Below, in pieces: positions 43,201 through 51,824 of a stretch of 51,940 bases of DNA. The stretch's first letter is position 1. Each line of letters opens with the position of its first letter. The stretch is taken from assembly GCA_002366835.1 (NCBI GenBank), contig DFBZ01000026.1, forward strand, positions 1 to 51,940, read 5' to 3'. The position numbers and the translations under genes are program-made. The DNA is from Gammaproteobacteria bacterium UBA3067 (GTDB taxonomy: Bacteria; Pseudomonadota; Gammaproteobacteria; Pseudomonadales; UBA3067). Under the pieces are notes generated by a model. It was given only the letters and a program-made list of their open reading frames with translations. It was not told the origin of the DNA and did no database searches.

Positions 43201-43983
43201 AACACTGCCATCACCGTCAATGCAAAAACTTCAAGGCCATATTTTGGCTGTTGAAGACAATGAAATTAATCAGCAAGTAATCCAAGAACTGCTTGAAGGT
43301 TATGGGCTTAGCGTCGAGATTGCGGGGGATGGAAAAGAAGCCTTATCTAAAATAGGTAAACAAACATTCAATCTGGTATTGATGGATATTCAACTGCCCG
43401 GTATGGATGGACTTGAGGTGACACGGCGAATCAGGTCTCAGGGCATTTTTTCCGAAATACCTATTATTGCAATGACGGCTCATGCGCTAGTGGGTGACAG
43501 GGAAAAATCATTGCAAGCAGGAATGAATGATCATGTTACAAAACCCATTAACCCCGGCGCGCTTTATCGAACTCTGGCAAGCTGGTTAGAGCTGGGCTCT
43601 GATTCTTCCGTCTCCAGGCTGGGTTTGTCGGATACGGAGCCGGGTCTTTTTCATGGTCTCGAAGATATCATCGATGCTGAAGAAGGTTTGAGCCGTGTGG
43701 GTGGAAATCCGAAGTTATATAAGAAGCTGCTTAAAGACTTTTATAAAGCTCACGCTCAAGACTTGGAATTAATTTACCAGTGTAGAGCGAATAAATCACA
43801 AAAAAAGCGCAACGATTACTTCATACCTTAAAAGGCGTTGCAGGTACGATTGGTGCCTCGGCGTTAGAGGAGCAGGCTGATGCTCTGGAGCAGAATTTTT
43901 GTGATGGGAGTGCCAGCGATTTGGATTTCGACGTATTCGCCGAAGAATTTAAAGCACTAATGAAGGTGCTGGCTACACTGTAG
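40243..43983 (+). pseudogene. Decayed BvgS/EvgS-like hybrid sensor kinase
   Basis: Frames join into one gene: signal segment, two periplasmic solute-binding sensor domains (SBP type 3), membrane helix, PAS, HisKA (FLANMSHDIRTPMNAIVG), HATPase, two receiver domains (second LVLMDIQLPGMDG) and an Hpt end (HTLKGVAGTIGA). Lesions I can place: one A lost at the A-run 40470-40474; amber TAG at 40536-40538; an in-frame loss of about 75 codons in the second SBP domain near 41600; one A lost at 41654-41660; a TA unit lost near 42074-42080; a deletion at about 42788 removing the ATPase GLGL loop; one A lost at 43800-43806. Signal transfer is therefore impossible as read. Start is uncertain (ATG 40243 or 40267). 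The stretch looks AT-richer than its neighbours, as if acquired. Individual homopolymer losses could be sequencing errors; the deletions are not. Confidence 0.88.
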
Positions 43984-44043
43984 TTTTGATAAAGAAAGCC
44001 GGCATAGCGGCGAGCCGCAAGGGTTAGATAGCAGGCAAGGGAT

Positions 44044-45628
44044 ATGAAAAAAATATTGATCGTGGATGATGAGAATTTTTTATCGAAGTGTTAGAAGGCT
44101 TATTAAATGAGGCGCAATGCCAAGTTGTCAGTGCGAGTGGCGGTCGAGCTGCTATAGATATGGTGGCCAGCGAACAGCTAGATTTGATTCTTCTCGATGT
44201 TGTAATGCCAGAAATGGATGGTTACCAGGTTTGTAGATGGATTAAACGACAAGCTGATTACGTTGATATACCGGTTATATTTCTCACTGTGAAGAGTAGC
44301 GTAAAAGACGAAGCCAGGGGTTTTGAGGTGGGAGTAGTGGACTATATTGCAAAACCGCTCAGCCCACCCGTCGTACTTGCTCGCGTAAAAAATCATCTTG
44401 AGCTGAAAGACTCCAGAGATAAATTACAAAACTATATTGGTGTGCTTGAAGAAGATGTTCAAGCGAGAACCCGGAACCTTGTGGCCGAGATCGAAAGCAG
44501 AAAGGAAAAAGAGAAGTTGCTACGCCTACAGGAAGCGGAAGTCAGGGAGATATTGGATAACGTGCTTGTGGGGGGGTTACGACGAGCAAAAGTGGAGAAA
44601 TTGTTCGTGTGAACTCAGTGGCTACAAACATTTTTTCTTATGACGCAGCAGAGTTACTAGGTAAGCATATTAGCTTTCTTGTTCCCAAGCTTGAGAGCTT
44701 GGATGTTTCGCTGGATCACCTACTGAGTGATCCGTGCTCACGCTCCATGGAAGTGTTTGGCCGAGGTAAAAGCCAGGAGTTTTTTCCGCTTCAGCTTGGC
44801 GTTGTGGAGGTGACAACGCACTACAGTAGTGGCGGTTCAGGCTTAATCTTCTCTTTTTTAGATCTATCCTTGCAGAGACAGCATGAAGAGCAATTAATAC
44901 GCCTTCAAAAATTGAATGCCCTCGGTACGTTTACCAGTGGCATCGTTCATGACTACAATAATATGCTGGGTCTGATTTCTGCTTATGCCGAGATATTACA
45001 GGCTAAGCTGCCTGTCAATTCCGGTTTGGAGCGATATGTTGAGAGTATCTCTGAGGCAGTTGAGCGAGGGGCGAATCTTAATAATAAGCTACTGTCATTT
45101 TCAAAAACATTGCCTACTGAAGCATCCACTGTCGATCTAGGGAAAGTGATCGAAGGTTTAAGGTTTATGTTGGAAAAAGTCGTGACTAAAACGGTTGAAC
45201 TGGCGTATTTGCCTGCAGAGCAACTGTAGAGTGTAAGCCTTGATCAGGGTGACTTTGAGGATGCCGTCGTTAATTTATGTACTAATGCGGTACACGCTAT
45301 GCCTGAAGGCGGCACGCTAACAATTAAAGCGGAAAACTTTAAGCTGTCTGAGTTAGATGCTGAACCTCTGGCCTTGCAGCCTGGCCAATATGTCTGCGTC
45401 ACCTTTGCCGATACGGGGAGCGGAATGGATCACCAAACGCAAACCAAGGCTTTCGATCCATTTTATTCTACCAAAGGGGAAAGAGGGACTGGTTTGGGCT
45501 TAAGTCAGGTTTATAGTTTCGTGAAGCGCTCAAAAGGCGCGATAAAACTCTCTTCCCGGCCTGGTTATGGGGCTTGCTTTGAGCTGTTTTTTCCCCGTGT
45601 TGAGGCGGTGCCGTTAGCAGGTGGTTAG
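44044..45628 (+). pseudogene. Decayed REC-PAS-histidine kinase gene
   Basis: Joined frames read MKKILIVDDENFF, a receiver domain (DLILLDVVMPEMDGYQVC, IAKPLSPP), a coiled linker, a PAS domain (ILDNVLV onward to VNSVATNIFSYDAAEL), a histidine box with HDYNNML and an ATPase domain (VVNLCTNAVHAM, FADTGSGMD, GERGTGLGLSQVYSF). Three lesions break it: one T lost in the run at 44076-44081 (the ATG 44044 frame stops at 44092), one G lost in the seven-G run 44570-44576, and an amber TAG at 45227-45229 replacing probably TGG. Sixty bases after the hybrid kinase pseudogene, so probably the partner of that relay. The reading frames between lesions are otherwise well conserved, which points to recent decay. 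Confidence 0.86.
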
Positions 45629-45770
45629 AAGGAAAGCAGCTGCTATGAAGTCGCCTTTCCCAGCGCTAGTGCCTTGCTTCTCTTATTTCTCAGACAGCCC
45701 TGATTGTCATCGTGTATTAAGTTAGAATGAGGGTTTCGAGATTGTGTGTCAGGTGGAGAAAAATTAACTA

Positions 45771-46898
45771 ATGTTTGGATTTCGCAAAAACAAGAAAAAA
45801 CCAGGTTCGGAAGAAGAAGTTCAGGAGACTGAAGGCCTCCTTGAGGGTTCTGCTGAGCCGGAGCCCAAGGAAAGTGCGCCTTGCACTGAAGAGACGCCTG
45901 CCGAAGAATCACAGGCGGAGCCTGAACCTGAGCCCGCCCTTGAGTTAAGTGAATCGGTCGATCCAGATAAAGAGGCTAAAAAAGGCTTTTTTAGCCGTAT
46001 TAAAAAAGGTTTAGGTAAAACCCGCTCAGGTCTGGCGAGTGGTCTTGGCAATTTACTTCTCGGTGAGAAGGAAATTGACGACGAGATCATGGATGAGATC
46101 GAAATGTTATTGGTGATGGCCGATGTGGGGGTGGATGCAACTCGCAGCATTATAGATACCCTTAGCCAGAAGGTTGGCCGCCGGGAATTAACCAGTTCGC
46201 GGGCACTTTATAAAGCCCTGCAGGATGAGTTACGCCAGTTGTTGCTGCCAGTCGAAGCGCCACTGCAAGTAGATACAAGTAAGGCCCCTTATGTACTATT
46301 AATGGTGGGTGTAAACGGTGTCGGGAAAACCACTACTATCGGAAAAGTCGCAAAGCTGCTTAAGTCAGAAGGTAAGTCCGTGATGCTTGCCGCCGGGGAT
46401 ACCTTTAGAGCGGCAGCGGTGGAACAGCTTCAGGTGTGGGGTGAGCGTAACGATGTGCCTGTCGTTGCCCAGAGCACCGGCTCTGATAGTGCATCGGTGA
46501 TTTTTGATGCCCTGCAGGCGGCTAAAGCCCGTGGTGTTGATGTTCTTATTGCCGATACCGCAGGCCGTTTGCACACCAAAAATAATCTGATGGATGAGCT
46601 GGTAAAAGTGAAGCGAGTAATGTCCAAGCTTGATACCGAGGCTCCCCACGAGGTGATGCTAGTGATTGACGCCGGCACAGGCCAAAATGCCTTAAACCAG
46701 GTGGAAAGTTTTAATGAAGCTGTGGGTGTGAGTGGCATCACTCTTACTAAGTTGGATGGCACCGCCAAGGGCGGGATTATTTTTGCTCTCGCGAACCAGT
46801 TCAAAATACCGATTCGTTTTATTGGTGTGGGTGAGCAAGCAGAAGATTTACGCCCCTTTGAAGCGCAAGCCTTTGTGGATGCCTTATTTAGTGAGTGA
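45771..46898 (+). CDS. ftsY: Signal recognition particle receptor FtsY
   Basis: GTPase that docks SRP-ribosome complexes at the membrane. The 375-residue product has a highly acidic N-terminal A domain (about 12-65, EPEPKE, ETPAEESQAEPEPEP), then the N domain and a G domain with the P-loop GVNGVGKTTT at 180-189, DTFRAAA (G2), ADTAGRLHTK (G3), TKLDGTAKGG (G4) and the closing GVGEQAEDLRPFEAQAFVDALF. Start ATG; AGGTGGAG upstream. First of ftsY-ftsE-ftsX-rpoH. Confidence 0.97.
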   Translation: MFGFRKNKKKPGSEEEVQETEGLLEGSAEPEPKESAPCTEETPAEESQAEPEPEPALELSESVDPDKEAKKGFFSRIKKGLGKTRSGLASGLGNLLLGEKEIDDEIMDEIEMLLVMADVGVDATRSIIDTLSQKVGRRELTSSRALYKALQDELRQLLLPVEAPLQVDTSKAPYVLLMVGVNGVGKTTTIGKVAKLLKSEGKSVMLAAGDTFRAAAVEQLQVWGERNDVPVVAQSTGSDSASVIFDALQAAKARGVDVLIADTAGRLHTKNNLMDELVKVKRVMSKLDTEAPHEVMLVIDAGTGQNALNQVESFNEAVGVSGITLTKLDGTAKGGIIFALANQFKIPIRFIGVGEQAEDLRPFEAQAFVDALFSE

Positions 46899-46928
46899 GA
46901 GTAAGCACTTGCAGCGGGTAGCCTCGTT

Positions 46929-47612
46929 ATGATCCAGTTCGATAACGTCACTAAGAGTTATGCAGGTGGGCAAACTGCTTTACAAAATGTCAGCTTTGGA
47001 CTGGCAAGGGGCGAGCTGGCTTTTTTGATTGGTCACTCTGGCGCAGGAAAAAGCACCTTGCTCAGAATGATTATGCCCTCTGAGCATCCCAGTAGCGGAA
47101 AAGTGATTGTGAGCGGCCATGATCTAAAAGAGCTGCCGAATCGAAAACTCCCCCAATATCGACGAAGCCTGGGGGTGGTCTTTCAGGATCATCAGCTGCT
47201 TTCGGATCGCAGCGTCTTCGACAATGTGGCCTTGCCCTTAAGGGTGTCGGGTTTCAATCACCGAGACATGGGCCGCCGTGTTCGTGCTGCGCTGGACAAA
47301 GTGGGCCTGCTGGGTAAAGAGCGGCTTATGCCGGATACGCTTTCGGCGGGCGAGCGTCAGAGAGTGGGCGTAGCAAGAGCTGTCGTCAATCGTCCCAGCG
47401 TTTTGCTGGCGGACGAGCCAACGGGGAATCTTGATCCAGAGTTGTCCGGTGAAATTATGGATTTGTTCGAGCAGTTCAGCCAGATGGGTGCCTGTGTGTT
47501 GATTGCTAGCCACGACCTGGCGCTGGTGGCACGCTATAAACACCGTCTTTTGTCCCTTGATCATGGGCGCCTGCTCAGTAGCGATTTTGTCAGTGGTAGC
47601 TCTGATGTCTAG
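46929..47612 (+). CDS. ftsE: Cell division ATP-binding protein FtsE
   Basis: ATPase of the FtsEX complex, which drives EnvC to activate the division amidases. The 227-residue product has Walker A IGHSGAGKST (residues 34-43), the family QxxxLLSDRSVFDNVALPL loop, a signature LSAGERQRVGVARA (LSGGE is more usual) and Walker B VLLADEPTGNLD. Start ATG after GCGGGT. Its end overlaps ftsX by eight bases. Confidence 0.96.
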   Translation: MIQFDNVTKSYAGGQTALQNVSFGLARGELAFLIGHSGAGKSTLLRMIMPSEHPSSGKVIVSGHDLKELPNRKLPQYRRSLGVVFQDHQLLSDRSVFDNVALPLRVSGFNHRDMGRRVRAALDKVGLLGKERLMPDTLSAGERQRVGVARAVVNRPSVLLADEPTGNLDPELSGEIMDLFEQFSQMGACVLIASHDLALVARYKHRLLSLDHGRLLSSDFVSGSSDV

Positions 47613-48564
47613 TTCTTCTACAAAGAGAAAGAACGGCAGCTCTAGTCAGGGCGGTCTAAAACACTATCTGACGGAACACAAACAGACCGCTGGCGAGAGT
47701 ATTGATCAACTCTGGATAAAACCTTTTGGCAGCCTGATGACCATTTTCTTGATTGGTTTATCTCTGGCCTTGCCCCTGGCCCTGATTGTGATATTGGAAA
47801 GCGGTGATAAGCTGGTGAGTAGCTGGCAAGGCCAGTCCAAAATCTCCCTTTTCTTGAAGATGGACGTCAGCGAGCAAAGAGGTGCAGCACTCTCTCAAAA
47901 CCTTGCTTCGCATAACGGGGTGCGCTCATTACGTTATCTGTCAAAGCAGCAGTCGCTTGAGGAGTTTGAAAACAACTCCGGTGTGGCTGTTCCTTTAGAG
48001 CTGTTGGAAGAAAACCCCTTGCCTGCTGTGATAGTGGTGGAAGCCGGAACGGCTCATCCTGGCGACCTGGAGAGATTAAGAGATGAGCTGGCTCTCCTGC
48101 CTGAAGTGGAACACACTCAGTTGGATTTGCTGTGGGTGAAGCGCTTGCAAGCGATATTACAAGCAGGGCAGTACTTGGCCCAAGCTCTGGTCTTGATTTT
48201 GGCGCTGGTGGTGCTCTTTGTCGTGATGAACACCATGAAGCTGCTGATTGAGCATCGGCGTAGCGAAATAGAGATCACGCTGCTGGTGGGTGGTTCCCAT
48301 GCGTACATCCGCCGACCATTTCTATACCTGGGCTTATGGTACGGTCTATTTGGTGGTCTGTTGGCGGTGACAGCGGTGGAGTCACTGCTGTGGTGGATAG
48401 AAGGCCCTGTGGCTAGCATATCTGCCCTGTATGAGAGCAACTTTTATGTGCAAAGCATGTCCCTCAGTCTCTTTTTTAAGGCCTTACTCTTTAGCAGTTT
48501 GCTAGGGGTGATAGCAGCATGGCTTGAGGTGAGTTTGCACCTGAGGCGCGCCCTGGCGAAGTAA
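47605..48564 (+). CDS. ftsX: Cell division permease-like protein FtsX
   Basis: Membrane partner of FtsE with an extracytoplasmic loop that recruits EnvC. I choose ATG 47605 (MSSSSTKRKNG), inside the end of ftsE, and not the longer frame; 319 residues. A cytosolic N-terminus is followed by a first helix (about 45-65), a periplasmic loop with WQGQSKISLFLKMDV and LLEENPLPAVIVVEA, and three more helices near 185-315. Four helices in all, the family pattern. Overlap with ftsE means coupled translation. Confidence 0.95.
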   Translation: MSSSSTKRKNGSSSQGGLKHYLTEHKQTAGESIDQLWIKPFGSLMTIFLIGLSLALPLALIVILESGDKLVSSWQGQSKISLFLKMDVSEQRGAALSQNLASHNGVRSLRYLSKQQSLEEFENNSGVAVPLELLEENPLPAVIVVEAGTAHPGDLERLRDELALLPEVEHTQLDLLWVKRLQAILQAGQYLAQALVLILALVVLFVVMNTMKLLIEHRRSEIEITLLVGGSHAYIRRPFLYLGLWYGLFGGLLAVTAVESLLWWIEGPVASISALYESNFYVQSMSLSLFFKALLFSSLLGVIAAWLEVSLHLRRALAK

Positions 48565-48597
48565 GGGACGCACACCTCGGTTGAACTTTTCCGGGAG

Positions 48598-48624
48598 TTA
48601 GCAGTCTTAAAATAGGAGTGCTAA
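48598..48624 (+). promoter_or_regulatory. CIRCE-type operator (HrcA site) upstream of rpoH
   Basis: TTAGCAGTC-N9-GAGTGCTAA differs from the CIRCE consensus TTAGCACTC-N9-GAGTGCTAA at one base (position 7 of the left arm, 48604). The spacer is TTAAAATAG. It lies in the gap between ftsX and rpoH, ending 33 bases before the rpoH ATG. HrcA binding here would repress rpoH at normal temperature. Confidence 0.72.
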
Positions 48625-48657
48625 ACTGATGCACAGTGATTCGGAGGAATAAATCGA

Positions 48658-49518
48658 ATGAGTACAAGTTTAGGTCTATCTTACGCAAATATGGTTTCAC
48701 CGGGTGCGAACCTGGAGTCCTATATGCGCACCGTGAGTAGAATTGCCGTTCTCAGCGCAGAAGAAGAGCGTGAGCTGGGTGAAAGGCTCTTCTACGAAGA
48801 GGATCTGGAGGCGGCCCGTCAACTGGTTATGTCCCACCTTCGATTTGTGGTGCATATCGCTAAAAGCTATTCCGGTTACGGTTTACCGCAAGGTGATTTA
48901 ATCCAGGAAGGTAATGTTGGCCTGATGAAAGCGGTGAAGCGCTTTAATCCTGAGAAGGGCGTTCGCTTGGTCTCCTTTGCTGTGCACTGGATCAAAGCTG
49001 AGATTCATGAATTTGTCCTGCGCAACTGGCGTATTGTTAAGGTCGCCACGACGAAAGCCCAGCGTAAGCTATTTTTTAATCTGCGCAAATCCAAGCAAGA
49101 ACTGCGGCAGTTTACTGCGGCAGAAATTAAATCCGTGGCAGAAGACCTGAATGTTTCCCCTAAAGATGTACGGGAAATGGAAGGTCGTCTTGGTGCCTAT
49201 GATGCCGCCTTTGATGCGCCAGCCGATCAGGATGACGAAAAAGCCGTATTTGCGCCGGCCAACTATCTTGAAGATAAAGCGGCAGATCCCGCCTTACTGC
49301 TGGAGAATGAAAACTACGTTGAGTCGGCTAATGATCAGCTACGTTATGCCATGGCGAATTTGGACGAGCGTAGTCAGGACATTCTCCAGCAACGTTGGCT
49401 AATGGATGAAAAAGCGACCCTGCATGAGCTGGCTGCCAAGTACAATGTTTCTGCAGAGCGTATTCGGCAGCTTGAGAAAAGCGCGATGGAAAAGCTTAAA
49501 AAAGGCATGGAAATTTAA
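48658..49518 (+). CDS. rpoH: Heat-shock sigma factor RpoH (sigma-32)
   Basis: Directs RNA polymerase to heat-shock promoters. The 286-residue product has sigma region 2 (RHFVVHIAKSY-like LRFVVHIAKSYSGYG, DLIQEGNVGLMKAVKRFNPEKGVRL, given here in parts: DLIQEGNVGLMKAV), the RpoH box QRKLFFNLRKSKQEL, and region 4 (ATLHELAAKYNVSAERIRQLE). Start ATG after GGAGG. It follows ftsYEX as in E. coli and Pseudomonas, and has a terminator after it. A CIRCE-type site precedes it. FtsH, DnaK and GroEL control would be expected as usual. Confidence 0.97.
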   Translation: MSTSLGLSYANMVSPGANLESYMRTVSRIAVLSAEEERELGERLFYEEDLEAARQLVMSHLRFVVHIAKSYSGYGLPQGDLIQEGNVGLMKAVKRFNPEKGVRLVSFAVHWIKAEIHEFVLRNWRIVKVATTKAQRKLFFNLRKSKQELRQFTAAEIKSVAEDLNVSPKDVREMEGRLGAYDAAFDAPADQDDEKAVFAPANYLEDKAADPALLLENENYVESANDQLRYAMANLDERSQDILQQRWLMDEKATLHELAAKYNVSAERIRQLEKSAMEKLKKGMEI

Positions 49519-49538
49519 CGTTCTTTTCGGATGCCGAT

Positions 49539-49565
49539 AAAAAACCGCCTTTATGGCGGTTTTTT
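49539..49565 (+). terminator. Terminator of rpoH
   Basis: AAAAAACCGCC (49539-49549), loop TTTAT, GGCGGTTTTTT (49555-49565): a perfect 11-bp stem running into T7. It begins about 20 bases past the rpoH stop. Confidence 0.92.
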
Positions 49566-49590
49566 TATTTCCCCAACAGGATGTGAGTCA

Positions 49591-49974
49591 ATGCGATATT
49601 TTTTGGCGCTGGGTGCTTTTGGCTGTGGCTTGGCGGTGATACTCGGCGCTTTTGCCGCCCACGGTTTGAAAGGGCAGCTGTCGCCCAGCTCAATAGCCAC
49701 TTTCAGCACCGGCGTGACCTACCAGTTCTACCATAGCCTTGGTTTGCTTGTTCTGGGTTTGGTGGGCATGCACTTCGGCGAACAACGAGGGTTAAAAATA
49801 GCTGGCTGGCTCTTTGTGGTCGGCATCGTTTTGTTCAGTGGCAGCCTTTATGGATTAAGTTTATTCAAGTGGACTATTCTGGGGCCAATCACCCCGCTGG
49901 GCGGCTTGTCGTTTATTCTGGGCTGGGGTTTAATGGTGAGCCATTTTCTGAAGCACGATGCAAACGTCGATTAG
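49591..49974 (+). CDS. DUF423-family membrane protein
   Basis: A 127-residue inner-membrane protein of unknown function. I choose ATG 49591 (MRYFLALGAFGCGLAVILGAF); the longer frame reads through the rpoH terminator. Four hydrophobic segments can be drawn. The family motif GAFAAHGLKGQLS and YQFYHSLGLLVLG, and PLGGLSFILGWGLM at the end, are present. E. coli YgdD belongs here. Alone after the terminator of rpoH and before thiS. Confidence 0.9.
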   Translation: MRYFLALGAFGCGLAVILGAFAAHGLKGQLSPSSIATFSTGVTYQFYHSLGLLVLGLVGMHFGEQRGLKIAGWLFVVGIVLFSGSLYGLSLFKWTILGPITPLGGLSFILGWGLMVSHFLKHDANVD

Positions 49975-50003
49975 CTCCCCGGTTTCAATAAGGTGGAATA
50001 AGC

Positions 50004-50204
50004 ATGCAGATAAAAATCAACGGTGATACAGAAGAGGTCAGTGATGGCTGCTCCATTTATCAGCTAATACAGCAGCTGGATCTGACGGGTAAACGTATTG
50101 CCATCGAGTTAAATTGTGAGATCGTGCCCCGAAGTCAATTTCCTGAGACAATACTTAATGCGGATGACCGCATTGAGATTGTGCAGGCAATCGGCGGGGG
50201 TTAA
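50004..50204 (+). CDS. thiS: Sulfur carrier protein ThiS
   Basis: Ubiquitin-like carrier that donates sulfur to the thiazole ring of thiamine. The 66-residue product starts MQIKINGDTEEVSDGCSIYQ and ends in the required Gly-Gly (QAIGGG). ATG after AAGGTGG. 26 bases before thiG. No TPP riboswitch fits into the 29-base gap upstream, so regulation is not obvious here. Confidence 0.95.
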   Translation: MQIKINGDTEEVSDGCSIYQLIQQLDLTGKRIAIELNCEIVPRSQFPETILNADDRIEIVQAIGGG

Positions 50205-50230
50205 GTGAATAATATCGAGGCAAAACAAGC

Positions 50231-51010
50231 GTGAGTGATACCTTTACCATAGATGGAAAAACCTACCAGTCCCGCCTTTTGGTTGGCACGGGTAAATATC
50301 GCGATATGGCCGAAACGGAACAGGCAGTGGCGGTCAGTGGCGCAGAAATTGTGACCGTTGCCGTGCGCCGCAGTAATATGGGGCAAAACCCAGATGAGCC
50401 AAATATTCTGGAAACATTGCCGCCAGAAAAATACACCATCTTACCCAACACGGCCGGTTGTTATACGGCGGATGACGCCGTTCGCACCTGTCGCCTTGCT
50501 AGGGAGTTGCTGGATGGTCACGACCTAGTCAAACTGGAAGTGCTCGGGGATCAAAAAACACTTTTTCCTGATGTTGTGCAAACCCTACAGGCGGCAGAAA
50601 CTTTAGTTAAAGATGGCTTTAAAGTCATGGTTTATACCAGCGATGACCCTTTGGTGGCAAAACAACTAGAAGAAATCGGCTGCGTTGCCGTGATGCCTCT
50701 CGCCGCACCCATCGGCTCGGGTTTAGGAATTCGCAACCCTTACAATATTCGTATGATCCTGGAAAATGCCCAGGTACCTATCATTGTGGACGCAGGTGTC
50801 GGCACCGCGTCGGATGCCGCTATTGCTATGGAACTGGGTTGTGACGGTGTACTGATGAATACCGCTATTGCCGAAGCGAAAAATCCCATCTTAATGGCCT
50901 CAGCGATGAAAAAAGGAATTGAAGCTGGGCGTGAAGCCTATCAAGCAGGCCGAATGCCAAAACGGCTGTACGCCAGCGCCTCATCCCCTATTGACGGCAC
51001 TTTTTTCTAA
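50231..51010 (+). CDS. thiG: Thiazole synthase ThiG
   Basis: Forms the thiazole phosphate of thiamine from deoxyxylulose-5-P, dehydroglycine and ThiS-thiocarboxylate. The 259-residue TIM barrel has SRLLVGTGKYRD, the Schiff-base lysine region LVKLEVLGDQ, MPLAAPIGSGLGI and VDAGVGTASDAAIAMELGCDGVLMN, here in parts (DAGVGTASDAA). Start GTG 50231, with a weak GAGG about 11 bases upstream. Pairs with thiS. Confidence 0.96.
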   Translation: MSDTFTIDGKTYQSRLLVGTGKYRDMAETEQAVAVSGAEIVTVAVRRSNMGQNPDEPNILETLPPEKYTILPNTAGCYTADDAVRTCRLARELLDGHDLVKLEVLGDQKTLFPDVVQTLQAAETLVKDGFKVMVYTSDDPLVAKQLEEIGCVAVMPLAAPIGSGLGIRNPYNIRMILENAQVPIIVDAGVGTASDAAIAMELGCDGVLMNTAIAEAKNPILMASAMKKGIEAGREAYQAGRMPKRLYASASSPIDGTFF

Positions 51011-51056
51011 TGCCCTTTTTGATAACAAGGGGCACCAATAGAACACTCCAAGCACT

Positions 51057-51755
51057 ATGACCGAAGATAATTCCAAACGGCCCCATCGTCCCATTCGCAG
51101 TTTTGTATTACGGCAAGGCCGCGTCACCGAAAGTCAGCAACGCGCACTGGCGCATCACTGGAAAGACTATGGCCTGAGCATTTCTGACGGCCCATTTCAG
51201 CCCGAAACCCAGTTTGGCCGTCTTGCCCCGCTGGTGCTGGAAATCGGCTTTGGTAATGGCCGCTCTCTGTTGGAAATGATGGAGCAGGAACCCGACAAAG
51301 ACTTTATAGGCATCGAAGTACATCGCCCCGGTGTGGGTAGCCTCGTTAACGGCGCGCAACAAGGGAGTCTGCATAACCTTAAAGTTTATAGCGAAGATGG
51401 CATCGAAGTGCTCAAACAAGTCATTCCTGACGAAAGCCTTAGTCGCGTACAGCTTTTCTTTCCTGACCCCTGGCATAAAAAGAAGCACCATAAACGCCGT
51501 ATCGTGCAGCCATCCCTTGCCGCGCTTTTGCGACAAAAACTCAAACCTGGCGGAGTTTTTCATATGGCTACCGACTGGCAAAACTATGCGGAACATATGC
51601 GTGAAGTAATGGACGCTGCACCGGGCTACATCAATCTCGCGGGTGCAGAAGGTTATGTGCCACGCCCAGAACATCGGCCACTGACCAAATTTGAACAACG
51701 CGGCCATCGTCTGGGTCATGGTGTGTGGGATCTGATGTACGAGCGTTGCCGTTAA
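51057..51755 (+). CDS. trmB: tRNA (guanine-46 N7)-methyltransferase TrmB
   Basis: SAM-dependent methylation of G46 in the tRNA variable loop. The 232-residue product has the SAM site LEIGFGNGRSLLEM, the family IEVHRPGVGSLV, the FFPDPWHKKKHHKRRI block and a C-terminal TKFEQRGHRLGHGVWDLMY that matches E. coli TrmB. Start ATG. It follows thiG. Confidence 0.96.
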   Translation: MTEDNSKRPHRPIRSFVLRQGRVTESQQRALAHHWKDYGLSISDGPFQPETQFGRLAPLVLEIGFGNGRSLLEMMEQEPDKDFIGIEVHRPGVGSLVNGAQQGSLHNLKVYSEDGIEVLKQVIPDESLSRVQLFFPDPWHKKKHHKRRIVQPSLAALLRQKLKPGGVFHMATDWQNYAEHMREVMDAAPGYINLAGAEGYVPRPEHRPLTKFEQRGHRLGHGVWDLMYERCR

Positions 51756-51824
51756 CCTCCCTTACGGCTGCCTGATGCGGGTAGCCTTGCTCTGATATAC
51801 ATCCAACCTGGTAAATAAACCGCC

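Noticed and set aside
49531..49590. Longer start for the DUF423 protein
   Set aside because: It would translate through the rpoH terminator; the family N-terminus begins at ATG 49591.
49975..50003. TPP riboswitch upstream of thiS
   Set aside because: The gap is only 29 bases and has no THI-box-like sequence.
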